Shown here one piece after another: positions 18,400 through 25,583 of a DNA stretch of 63,675 bases. The notes beneath the pieces were generated by a model, which did no database searches, had not been told where the DNA came from, and saw nothing but the letters and a program-made list of their open reading frames with translations. Location: the NCBI RefSeq assembly GCF_002843175.1, contig NZ_PJEO01000042.1:1-63675 (forward strand), in the 5' to 3' direction. How positions within the stretch are numbered: position 1 is the first letter of the stretch; each line of letters starts with the position of its first letter. Made by a program: the position numbers and the translations under genes. This DNA is from Confluentibacter flavum (GTDB lineage: Bacteria; Bacteroidota; Bacteroidia; Flavobacteriales; Flavobacteriaceae).

Positions 18400-18402
18400 A
18401 CA

Positions 18403-18948
18403 TTAATCAGATTGGTTTTCAGTAATTGAATGAACGGTAACTTCGCACATAAGCGGTATGTTAGTTCCAATTTTATTTAAATCGCCATAATAACCATATG
18501 CTTTTTGGGAAGGAAATAAGAAGGTAACGGTTTCGCCGGTTTTCATAAGTTTTAATCCTTCACGAAGCCCCGTAAATAATTCTTCCTTATCCATGACATA
18601 GGTTTTGTCTTTAATATCGTCTTTGGAATATATTAAAGAACCATTTAAGTCTTTAACGTCATAATCGTAATTAATAACATCACCAAATTCAGGAGTCTCT
18701 AAGCTGTCACTTTCTACTTTAGTATTGTAATAATACCAAAAACCACTTTTGGAAGCAATGTAATCTTTCTTTTCTTGCTCCATTAATTTTTTAATGGTTG
18801 CTTGTTCTTTGGCGTTTAATTTTTTGTTCCTTTCTACAGAAGCATCAATGAATGAGCCTGTTTTTACAGAAACTGGTCTTCTGGCTTCTGGCATTTTACA
18901 GCTAACAAAAGCTAAGAAAAGGAGTGCTAGGGTTAGTAATTTATTCAT
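18403..18948 (-). CDS. gldI: gliding motility-associated FKBP-type isomerase GldI
   Basis: The 181-residue protein has a lipobox (FVSCK, Cys17), a helical stretch rich in Lys and Glu (about 38-60), then an FKBP domain (about 80-175, with GLREGLKLMKTGETVTFLFP and KAYGYYG). GldI is needed for gliding in Flavobacterium and is thought to fold envelope or type IX-associated proteins. It overlaps the DHH phosphoesterase gene by eight bases and precedes the cyclophilin-FKBP gene, the arrangement known for flavobacteria. Confidence 0.93.
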   Translation of the reverse strand: MNKLLTLALLFLAFVSCKMPEARRPVSVKTGSFIDASVERNKKLNAKEQATIKKLMEQEKKDYIASKSGFWYYYNTKVESDSLETPEFGDVINYDYDVKDLNGSLIYSKDDIKDKTYVMDKEELFTGLREGLKLMKTGETVTFLFPSQKAYGYYGDLNKIGTNIPLMCEVTVHSITENQSD

Positions 18949-19960
18949 TATTTAGGGCTTTATTATAATTAGGCAATATACTAATAAATTTTTCAACTGT
19001 ATCTTTTAAGGACAAATGGCTTTTGCCTCCAGCAGCATTGGTATGGCCGCCACCTTCAAAATGAGTTCTAGAAAATTCATTAACAGAAAAGTCTCCTTTG
19101 GAACGCAACGATATTTTAATAATACCTTCTTGTTTGTCTTCAATAAAAATAGCAGCCATCACAATATTGTTTAATGACAAACCATAATTAACAACACCTT
19201 CCGTATCTCCTTTTTTGTAATTGTATTTATTTAATTCTCTTTGGGATAAAGTAATATAAGCCGTTTTGGATTCTGGAATAATTTTTAAGTTGCTAAGTGC
19301 ACACCCTAAAAGTTGTAGTTTTTCATACGTATTGGTATCATAAACATTATTATGGATTTGGGAGTTGTTGGCTCCTTTTTCAATCAGGTTTGCAACGATG
19401 CGGTGTGTGTGGCTTGTCGTACATGAAAATCTAAATGAGCCAGTATCGGTCATAATACCAACATATAAACAGGTAGCAATATTAGCATCAATGTTGTTGG
19501 TATCTCCCAACATATCAATAAAATGATATACCATTTCGCAGGTAGAACTCATGGCAACATCCGAAAAAATGTAAGCAGCAAAGTCATCCGGTGCTTGATG
19601 ATGGTCTATCATTATTTTTATGGCATTGCTTTCAGTTAAAACAGGTTCCATATTGCCGGTTCTATGCAAGGCATTAAAATCTAGGGTAAAAATAATATCG
19701 GCTTTTTGTATTAAATTATCACATTCTTTTGTTTGGGAATCGTGTTTTAAAACGGTGTTGTCGCCCGGTATCCACTTTAAAAAATCTGGATAATCATTAG
19801 GTGCTACTACGGTCGCTTGGTGATTGCATTTTTTGAGGTAATGATATAAACCAAGCGTGGCACCCATAGCATCACCATCAGGGTTTTTATGCGGAACAAT
19901 AACAATCTGTTTTGGGGACGCCAATAATTGTTTAATTCGTTCAATATCTTGTTGTGTCAT
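18941..19960 (-). CDS. nrnA: DHH/DHHA1 phosphoesterase (NrnA-like oligoribonuclease/pAp phosphatase)
   Basis: The 339-residue protein has the DHH metal site (HKNPDGDAMGA at about 24-34, LDFNAL at about 94, DHHQ at about 119) and the C-terminal DHHA1 GGGHTNAAGG. The family degrades 2-5-mer oligoribonucleotides or dephosphorylates 3'-phosphoadenosine 5'-phosphate with Mn2+. Length and motif order match NrnA. It heads the minus-strand run with gldI and lgt and is divergent from ndk. Confidence 0.92.
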   Translation of the reverse strand: MTQQDIERIKQLLASPKQIVIVPHKNPDGDAMGATLGLYHYLKKCNHQATVVAPNDYPDFLKWIPGDNTVLKHDSQTKECDNLIQKADIIFTLDFNALHRTGNMEPVLTESNAIKIMIDHHQAPDDFAAYIFSDVAMSSTCEMVYHFIDMLGDTNNIDANIATCLYVGIMTDTGSFRFSCTTSHTHRIVANLIEKGANNSQIHNNVYDTNTYEKLQLLGCALSNLKIIPESKTAYITLSQRELNKYNYKKGDTEGVVNYGLSLNNIVMAAIFIEDKQEGIIKISLRSKGDFSVNEFSRTHFEGGGHTNAAGGKSHLSLKDTVEKFISILPNYNKALNNE

Positions 19961-19966
19961 AGGAAG

Positions 19967-19974
19967 CGAAGATA
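19967..19974 (-). promoter_or_regulatory. -7 element for the DHH phosphoesterase-gldI operon
   Basis: On the minus strand this reads TATCTTCG, one base from TAnnTTTG. It ends seven bases before the ATG at 19960, so the transcript may be nearly leaderless. No TTG at -33. Confidence 0.4.
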
Positions 19975-19998
19975 CAATTTTTTTAAAATTGGATTAAC

Positions 19999-20027
19999 TT
20001 GTTTTAATGAGAAATACGTTACTTTTG
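19999..20027 (+). promoter_or_regulatory. promoter of ndk
   Basis: TTG at 19999-20001 and TACTTTTG at 20020-20027 are separated by 18 bases, a good match to the Bacteroidota TTG/TAnnTTTG promoter. It predicts a leader of about 105 nucleotides before ndk. Confidence 0.6.
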
Positions 20028-20139
20028 CACCGAAAATTACAAATAGGGTTTCTAATATATTTTCTAAATACTTAGTTTATAATTTCATGAACTCCTAGTT
20101 ATCAAATAGTTAAAAAATTGAATAATTTAAAATAAAAAA

Positions 20140-20559
20140 ATGGCAACAAATAGAACATTTACCATGCTAAAACCAGATGCTGTTGAAAAAGGGCATATTG
20201 GTGCGATACTTGAAAAAATTTCAGCATCGGGATTTAGAATAGTGGCAATGAAATTAACACAAATGACAAAAGCTGATGCGCAATCTTTTTATGGAATTCA
20301 TAAAGAACGCCCATTTTTTGGAGAATTGGTAGACTATATGACTCGCGGACCTATTGTAGCCGCCATTTTAGAAAAAGATAATGCTGTGGAAGATTTTAGA
20401 ACTTTAATTGGAGCCACAAACCCAGCCGATGCTGCCGAAGGTACGATACGCAAAATGTATGCTGCATCATTAGGTGAAAATGCGGTACATGGAAGTGATA
20501 GTGATGAAAATGCCGCTATTGAAGGTGCTTTTCATTTTTCAGGAAGAGAGATGTTTTAA
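20140..20559 (+). CDS. ndk: nucleoside-diphosphate kinase
   Basis: The 139-residue enzyme transfers the gamma-phosphate from ATP to NDPs through a phosphohistidine. The active-site His lies in ENAVHGSDS near residue 118, and the nucleotide-contact stretch [13 protein letters not shown] opens the protein. Length is the family standard and the gene looks complete. It is monocistronic, with its own promoter and a terminator at 20582-20608. Confidence 0.98.
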   Translation: MATNRTFTMLKPDAVEKGHIGAILEKISASGFRIVAMKLTQMTKADAQSFYGIHKERPFFGELVDYMTRGPIVAAILEKDNAVEDFRTLIGATNPADAAEGTIRKMYAASLGENAVHGSDSDENAAIEGAFHFSGREMF

Positions 20560-20581
20560 AAAAGCGAAACATCTTTATATT

Positions 20582-20608
20582 AAAAAGCCTGCTAATTAGC
20601 AGGCTTTT
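20582..20608. terminator. bidirectional terminator between ndk and a cold-shock gene
   Basis: GCCTGCTAA and TTAGCAGGC form a perfect stem bordered by A and T runs. It lies between the convergent ends of ndk (20559) and the cold-shock gene (20649) and can serve both. Confidence 0.85.
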
Positions 20609-20648
20609 AAATTTCTCAAAAGTTAAAATAATAGATAATGTATATATA

Positions 20649-20840
20649 TTAGATGACTTTTACGTTTACTGCGTTTAACCCTTTTCTACCTTCCTGTAAA
20701 TCAAATTCAACGGTATCGCCTTCGCGAATTTCGTCAACTAATCCAGAAATGTGAACAAAATGCTCTTTTTTCGAACCATCTTCGACAATGAATCCAAAAC
20801 CTTTAGACTCATTAAAGAATTTTACGGTGCCTTTACTCAT
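20649..20840 (-). CDS. CspA-family cold-shock protein
   Basis: This 63-residue single CSD-fold RNA chaperone has both RNA-binding motifs (KGFGFI and HFVHIS). It differs from the neighbouring copy at 20956-21147 at only a few positions, so the pair is a recent tandem duplication. Each copy has its own -7 box, and a terminator lies between them, so they are separate transcription units. Confidence 0.96.
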   Translation of the reverse strand: MSKGTVKFFNESKGFGFIVEDGSKKEHFVHISGLVDEIREGDTVEFDLQEGRKGLNAVNVKVI

Positions 20841-20868
20841 ACTTAAAAAATTAAATTTGTTATAATAA

Positions 20869-20900
20869 CAAATATATAGAAAAAATTATTGGAGCAACAA
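20869..20900 (-). promoter_or_regulatory. promoter of the first cold-shock gene
   Basis: On the minus strand TATATTTG (20869-20876) is preceded by TTG at 20895-20897 or 20898-20900, a spacing of 18 or 21. The predicted leader is short, about 20-25 nucleotides. The -33 box touches the upstream terminator. Confidence 0.55.
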
Positions 20901-20935
20901 AAAAAGCCTGTCAATTAATTGACAGGCTTTTTTTT
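20899..20935 (-). terminator. terminator of the second cold-shock gene
   Basis: AAGCCTGTCAATT pairs with AATTGACAGGCTT as a perfect palindrome with A and T runs on the two sides. It lies just after the stop (20956) of the minus-strand cold-shock gene. Confidence 0.85.
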
Positions 20936-20955
20936 GTAAATTGTTAAAGTATATA

Positions 20956-21147
20956 TTAGATTACTTTTACGTTTACTGCATTTAGACCTTTTTTACCTTC
21001 TTGTAAATCAAATTCTACTGCATCACCTTCACGAATTTCATCTGTTAATCCAGAAATGTGTACAAAATGTTCTTTGTTGTTGCCATCTTCAGTGATAAAT
21101 CCAAAACCTTTAGAATCATTGAAGAATTTTACGGTACCTTTACTCAT
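20956..21147 (-). CDS. CspA-family cold-shock protein, tandem paralogue
   Basis: The 63 residues are nearly identical to the product of 20649-20840. RNP1-like KGFGFI and RNP2-like HFVHIS are intact, and only conservative changes occur (for example ITEDGNNKE against IVEDGSKKE). It is probably an RNA chaperone acting in growth or stress. Confidence 0.96.
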   Translation of the reverse strand: MSKGTVKFFNDSKGFGFITEDGNNKEHFVHISGLTDEIREGDAVEFDLQEGKKGLNAVNVKVI

Positions 21148-21172
21148 TGTTATAAATATAAAAAATTAAGTG

Positions 21173-21180
21173 ACAAAGAT
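21173..21180 (-). promoter_or_regulatory. -7 element of the second cold-shock gene
   Basis: On the minus strand this reads TATCTTTG, an exact TAnnTTTG match 26 bases before the start codon. The -33 position lacks TTG. Confidence 0.5.
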
Positions 21181-21248
21181 ATAACTATAATTGATAATAA
21201 CTAGTTATTTTTTAATTAATATTTTTTTAATTAATATAATGATAGTTA

Positions 21249-21545
21249 TTAACGTAGCACTATTTTTTTAATTAAAGGCTTTCCTAGGGCTTCATTTAGC
21301 ATAGAAATAATCTTCTCTTTTCCGTAGCTTAATTCTTCTCGAAGTACGCTAGAACTCAGTTGTACATAAAGAACATCACGCTCCAATTGTACCGATGTTG
21401 TATAATTATTAACCCCATTGCCCATTAAGTCGGCCCAAGCATCGGCCACATTAACTTTATTTAGCCCTGTTTCCAATTTATTGGTTTCAACAAATTCTTT
21501 AAGGGCATCGGAAATACTGATATGTTCGTTATGGCGTTTTGGCAT
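21249..21545 (-). CDS. DUF721 domain protein (DciA-like)
   Basis: The 98-residue protein spans the DUF721 region, with KVNVADAWADLMGNGVNNYT and LSSSVLREELSYGKEKII. DUF721 proteins next to recF are related to DciA, the helicase-operating factor of bacteria that lack DnaC/DnaI. A replication role is therefore reasonable but rests on family and context. It is the last gene of the recF run. Confidence 0.8.
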   Translation of the reverse strand: MPKRHNEHISISDALKEFVETNKLETGLNKVNVADAWADLMGNGVNNYTTSVQLERDVLYVQLSSSVLREELSYGKEKIISMLNEALGKPLIKKIVLR

Positions 21546-21574
21546 TATTTTTTATTAAGGGGTTGGACTTAATT

Positions 21575-22255
21575 TTAAATACTAAATTCATATAATTTTT
21601 TCACATGCTTTTCTTTTTGATACCAATCGTTATAAACTAATTCTAAGTTTTTTACTTCAAAAGAACCAAAATCATAATGTCTATATGCTTCAATTATTTT
21701 TAAAAATGCTGGTTTATTATTTATTTTATTTTGAAATCTAACAACTGTAGTATGGGCAGTTTGTAGGGAATAACGTTTGTCTATACTTTGCTGTAAGTTA
21801 CTATTTTTAAAGTTCTCTCTTAAATTATTTCTAATAAGATTTAAAAAATTGGTATTCATAAAACCTTGAATCATGATACATGAAGGTGATGCAGTAACAC
21901 CTTTAAATTCAATTTTAATTTTAGAATTTTTAACTAAGCTTTTGGATATTAAATTAATGTATTCTGAAATATTGATGCGTTCTAACTGAAAACCGTTATA
22001 GCATGAAATGATAGACATAACCGTCACATGAATATCTGAATTCCCATAAAAATATTGATATGGGTCTATCGATTTAAGTTCATTTAAAAATTTTTGAATA
22101 TCATTTTTAACTTCAACAGAAGGTCTTGTTAAAAGTGTTATACCGAACCTGTTGTCTAAAGGTGAATTTATTAAGTGGTCAATTTCGTAATCGTCATCCT
22201 TAATTTTAATTATGGAATCGGCATAAAGCTTATTATAATGTTCTTCCAGATTCAT
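21575..22255 (-). CDS. 2H phosphoesterase superfamily protein (LigT-like)
   Basis: The 226-residue protein shows two HxTx motifs, HVTV near residue 75 and HTTV near residue 168, the signature of 2H phosphoesterases, which include 2'-5' RNA ligases and cyclic phosphodiesterases. The rest of the sequence is divergent and I cannot name a subgroup. It sits three bases after recF and 29 bases before the DUF721 gene, so it is probably transcribed with them. Confidence 0.7.
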   Translation of the reverse strand: MNLEEHYNKLYADSIIKIKDDDYEIDHLINSPLDNRFGITLLTRPSVEVKNDIQKFLNELKSIDPYQYFYGNSDIHVTVMSIISCYNGFQLERINISEYINLISKSLVKNSKIKIEFKGVTASPSCIMIQGFMNTNFLNLIRNNLRENFKNSNLQQSIDKRYSLQTAHTTVVRFQNKINNKPAFLKIIEAYRHYDFGSFEVKNLELVYNDWYQKEKHVKKLYEFSI

Positions 22256-22258
22256 TTT

Positions 22259-23338
22259 CTAAAGCCTAAACATTTCATAAGATTGATGCACTTGTTTGAT
22301 AACATCTTCAGTACGTTCTGCATGAGTATCGCTGATAAATAACTGCCCAAAATGTTCATCGTTGACTAATTTAATGATTTGGGCAACACGATTTTCATCT
22401 AATTTATCAAAAATATCATCCAATAATAAAATAGGGTTTACGCCACTTTGTGCTTTTATAAAATCGAATTGCGCCAATTTTAAAGCAATTAAAAATGATT
22501 TTTGTTGCCCTTGACTTCCAAATTTTTTAATAGGGTGCTCCTTAATATTAAAACTTAAATCGTCTTTATGGATACCAACATTGGTGTATTGTAAAGCCTT
22601 GTCTTTATTAATGTTGTTTTGTAAAAGTGTGTTTAGGTCGTTGTCGAATAGATCGCTTTCATAAACCAATTCTACAAATTCTTTATCGTTGCTTATGACT
22701 TTGTAGCGCGACTTAAAAACAGGGATAAACGCCTTTAAAAAAGCAGCTCGTTTTTCAAAAATACGTGTACCATAGTCTGTTAACTGATTGTTGTAAATAT
22801 CAATGGTGTCCGCATTAAATGTGTGGTTCAAAGCAAAATATTTTAAAAGCGCATTGCGCTGAGCCAATACTTTGGTGTATTTTATTAAATCTGATAAATA
22901 ATTTTTATCACTTTGGGAAATGACGCTGTCAATGAATTTTCTGCGGGTGTCGCTACCTTCAATAATAAGGTCTCTATCGGTGGGTGAAATGATAACCAAA
23001 GGCAACAATCCGATGTGGTCGCTAAACTTGTCATATATTTTCCCGTTGCGTTTTATTACTTTTTTTTGTCCACGCTTTAAGCTAACCACTATTTTTTCGG
23101 TGTTATCATTTTTATGGTAATCACCATTAATGACAAAAAAATCTTCATCATGTTTTATGTTTTGGGTCGCTACCGGATTAAAATAGCTTTTCCCAAAAGA
23201 TAAATGGTAAATAGCATCTAAAACATTCGTTTTTCCTATGCCATTGTTACCTACAATGCAGTTTATCTTGTCGTTAAAGACAAATGATTTGCTATCAAAA
23301 TTTTTATAATTAAGAAGTGAAAGCGATTTTAAAATCAT
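22259..23338 (-). CDS. recF: DNA replication and repair protein RecF
   Basis: The 359-residue SMC-like ATPase has the Walker [10 protein letters not shown] near residue 30, the ABC signature-like [18 protein letters not shown] and the Walker [14 protein letters not shown]. RecF loads RecA with RecO and RecR at gapped DNA. No dnaA or dnaN is adjacent, as usual in Bacteroidota; instead it leads a run with the 2H phosphoesterase and DUF721 genes. Confidence 0.97.
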   Translation of the reverse strand: MILKSLSLLNYKNFDSKSFVFNDKINCIVGNNGIGKTNVLDAIYHLSFGKSYFNPVATQNIKHDEDFFVINGDYHKNDNTEKIVVSLKRGQKKVIKRNGKIYDKFSDHIGLLPLVIISPTDRDLIIEGSDTRRKFIDSVISQSDKNYLSDLIKYTKVLAQRNALLKYFALNHTFNADTIDIYNNQLTDYGTRIFEKRAAFLKAFIPVFKSRYKVISNDKEFVELVYESDLFDNDLNTLLQNNINKDKALQYTNVGIHKDDLSFNIKEHPIKKFGSQGQQKSFLIALKLAQFDFIKAQSGVNPILLLDDIFDKLDENRVAQIIKLVNDEHFGQLFISDTHAERTEDVIKQVHQSYEMFRL

Positions 23339-23442
23339 ATAAATAATAACTTATGGGGTATTTGGAGTGCAAACTCGTAAAAAGAACTGCAAATTATTGA
23401 AAAATATCAAATAAATACCCTTTTAGTTATGAAGAAAAATTA

Positions 23443-23450
23443 TATTTTTG
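23443..23450 (+). promoter_or_regulatory. -7 element of the TPR-ribH transcript
   Basis: TATTTTTG is an exact TAnnTTTG. It overlaps the upstream extension of the open frame and so supports the start at 23472 for the next gene. Confidence 0.5.
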
Positions 23451-23471
23451 CGGCGCATTAAAATACAATAC

Positions 23472-24242
23472 ATGGCAACTTATAATAAAAGAGGAAACAG
23501 ACCAAAAACAAAAGAAGAGATACAGCAGAATATTGAAGATGGTTCTACAACTGCTGAGGTTTTTAATACACTTGATGAAACTGCTTCAAAAACAGAAGCC
23601 TTCGTTGAAAAGAACCAAAAATATATTTTTATTGTAATAGGACTTGTTGCAGCAGTTGTACTTGGGTATTTAGGCTATAATGAATTTATAGCAAAACCAA
23701 AACAAGTGGAAGCTATGAACGACATGTTTCAAGCTCAGAAATATTTTAATGAAGCTGTAAATGGTGTTGAAAAAGATTCTTTATTCAATTTGGCATTGAA
23801 CGGTGGCGAAGGTAAATATGGCTTCTTGGATATTATTGAAGAATATAGTGGTACCCCAGCGGCGAATTTAGCTAACTATTGCGCGGGTACTGCCTATTTA
23901 AGATTGAAAGATTACAAAAGGGCTGTTGAGCATTTGGGTAATTTTAAAAGTGATGATGAAATATTGGCCCCATTGGCAAAAGGAAATATTGGTGATGCAT
24001 TTGTGCAATTAAATCAGCCAGAAGATGCTTTAGATTACTATGAGCAAGCGGCCAATATGAGAAATAACGAGTATACAGCGCCCATGTACTTATACAAAGC
24101 TGGCGCTATTGCTTTAGAATTAGGTAGAGCGGATAAGGCATTAACTTATTTCGAAAAAATTAAAGAAGAATTTCCTAATTCGACTGAAGCAGCAACTATT
24201 GATGTATTTATAGGAAAAGCGCAAGTGTTGGCAAATAAATAA
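23472..24242 (+). CDS. membrane-anchored tetratricopeptide protein (YfgM-like)
   Basis: The frame opens at 23448, but a -7 box covers that position, so I choose the ATG at 23472 (256 residues). A basic N terminus (MATYNKRGNRPKTKEE) is followed by a membrane segment (about 51-70) and a periplasmic TPR region (about 75-250, with AVEHLGNFKSDDEILA and ALTYFEKIKEEFP repeats). It resembles YfgM, which assists envelope protein folding. It is one base from ribH and likely co-transcribed. Confidence 0.85.
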   Translation: MATYNKRGNRPKTKEEIQQNIEDGSTTAEVFNTLDETASKTEAFVEKNQKYIFIVIGLVAAVVLGYLGYNEFIAKPKQVEAMNDMFQAQKYFNEAVNGVEKDSLFNLALNGGEGKYGFLDIIEEYSGTPAANLANYCAGTAYLRLKDYKRAVEHLGNFKSDDEILAPLAKGNIGDAFVQLNQPEDALDYYEQAANMRNNEYTAPMYLYKAGAIALELGRADKALTYFEKIKEEFPNSTEAATIDVFIGKAQVLANK

Positions 24243-24243
24243 T

Positions 24244-24729
24244 ATGGCAACAGCTAATAAAAACTTATCAGATTACGATAAATCTACAATCCCAAACGCG
24301 AAAGATTTTCGGTTTGGGATTGTTGTTTCTGAGTGGAATGATACGATTACCGAAGGCCTATTTCAAGGTGCTTATAGCACGCTTATAGAGAATAGTGTGT
24401 CGCCAGAAAGTATTATAATTTGGCATGTTCCAGGAAGTTTTGAGCTTATTTATGGTAGCAAAAAAATGCAGGAGCAAATGGTTGATGCTGTTATTGCCAT
24501 TGGAAGTGTGATTCAGGGGGAAACCAAGCATTTCGATTTTGTTTGCGAAGGTGTTGCCCAAGGCATAAAGGATTTAAATGTGTTGCACGATACGCCCGTC
24601 ATTTTTTGTGTCCTTACAGATAATACCATGCAACAGGCCATAGACCGCTCTGGCGGTAAACATGGAAATAAAGGGACTGAAGCTGCCATTGCTGCTATTA
24701 AAATGGCTGATTTGCGTAAGAACGCTTAA
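24244..24729 (+). CDS. ribH: 6,7-dimethyl-8-ribityllumazine synthase
   Basis: The 161-residue enzyme condenses 5-amino-6-ribitylamino-uracil with 3,4-dihydroxy-2-butanone 4-phosphate in riboflavin synthesis. Motifs seen are VVSEWNDTITEGL, VPGSFELIYGSK, GSVIQGETKHFDFV (catalytic His) and FCVLTDNTMQQA. Length is standard. Other riboflavin genes are absent nearby. Confidence 0.97.
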   Translation: MATANKNLSDYDKSTIPNAKDFRFGIVVSEWNDTITEGLFQGAYSTLIENSVSPESIIIWHVPGSFELIYGSKKMQEQMVDAVIAIGSVIQGETKHFDFVCEGVAQGIKDLNVLHDTPVIFCVLTDNTMQQAIDRSGGKHGNKGTEAAIAAIKMADLRKNA

Positions 24730-24736
24730 ATAGAAG

Positions 24737-24961
24737 TTACAAAGTTTCAAAGTCTCAAAGACTCAAAGATTCAAAGTTTCTGAGCCTCAAAGTTGCAAAG
24801 TGACTAAGATTCAAAGTTTCTAAGCAGTTTTTAGTTTTAAAATTTTACCCTGCAACTCTGCAACTCTGCAACTTTGTTGCTTTGAAACTTTACACCTGTA
24901 TAACCGTGTAACTCTGTAGCTCTGCAACTTTGCAACTTTGTAACTTTGCCACTTAGTAACT
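24737..24961 (+). repeat. facing arrays of short CAAAG / GCAACTTTG repeats
   Basis: 24737-24824 consists of 8-10-base units such as TTTCAAAGTCTCAAAGAC. 24850-24961 consists of nine-base units of the GCAACTCT / GCAACTTTG type that are largely complementary to the first block. Read as RNA the two could pair into one long imperfect hairpin. The array fills most of the 310-base gap after ribH; no gene is visible in it. Confidence 0.75.
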
Positions 24962-25009
24962 GTTAACAATTTTTAGCAATTCCTTTCCTAGTTTCTATCT
25001 ATTTTTAAG

Positions 25010-25017
25010 TATTTTTG
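25010..25017 (+). promoter_or_regulatory. -7 element before the small membrane-protein pair
   Basis: TATTTTTG matches TAnnTTTG and lies 22 bases before the TTG start at 25040. There is no clear -33 box. Confidence 0.45.
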
Positions 25018-25039
25018 AGGTATAAGCAATACAGCTATT

Positions 25040-25276
25040 TTGTTTCATCAGCGTAAAAATAAATCATTCAATTATAAACCTAGATTTTCTAGAGAAACAA
25101 ATTCAGATACGAATCAGGTAAACACTGATAAAGACACGGATTTTGTTTCTAAATGGAAACAAGGTAGCCACTTGAATAACCGCAAAGTAAAAGGTGGCAT
25201 GTCAATGAAAATACTGATATTGGTTTTGGTATTATTATTGATTTGTATGTATGTATTGGAAAAAAAATACATGTAA
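25040..25276 (+). CDS. small single-pass membrane protein, first of a paralogous pair
   Basis: The 78-residue product has a basic N terminus with KNKSFNYKPRF, a polar middle and one C-terminal membrane helix (about 56-72). The start is TTG; no ATG lies upstream in frame near the putative promoter. The motif KNKxFxYxPR recurs at the N terminus of the next gene's product, so the two are paralogues. Such genes next to ribH are sometimes labelled riboflavin synthase subunit beta, which I think is only a context label. Confidence 0.65.
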   Translation: MFHQRKNKSFNYKPRFSRETNSDTNQVNTDKDTDFVSKWKQGSHLNNRKVKGGMSMKILILVLVLLLICMYVLEKKYM

Positions 25277-25292
25277 CAAAAACCGTAAAATC

Positions 25293-25580
25293 ATGGGACT
25301 TTTAAAATTGCGTAAAAACAAAAAATTCAGTTATACACCTCGTTATTTTGATGATAAAGGAGAAGGTAGTCCTTTTGAAATTAAGCATAAATTTGATGAG
25401 TACAGAAAAACGGTTGGTAGTAACAACGGACTGAAAACAAAATTCACCAATGCTATAGACGATTTAAAGACAAATCCAGATAAAGAAGCCAATAAACGTA
25501 TATTGATTATTGCGGCTATTCTGATTCTTATATGCCTTTTTATCATCGGATTCGATTTATCCATTTTCTTTTCAAAGTAA
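25293..25580 (+). CDS. small single-pass membrane protein, second of the pair
   Basis: The frame opens at 25251, but the ATG at 25293 starts the recognisable MGLLKLRKNKKFSYTPRYFD and does not overlap the previous gene (95 residues). A polar stretch (20-65) is followed by a hydrophobic helix (about 71-90) near the C terminus. It shares the KNKxFxYxPR motif with its neighbour. It sits three bases before mutL and is probably transcribed with it. Function is unknown. Confidence 0.75.
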   Translation: MGLLKLRKNKKFSYTPRYFDDKGEGSPFEIKHKFDEYRKTVGSNNGLKTKFTNAIDDLKTNPDKEANKRILIIAAILILICLFIIGFDLSIFFSK

Positions 25581-25583
25581 TTC

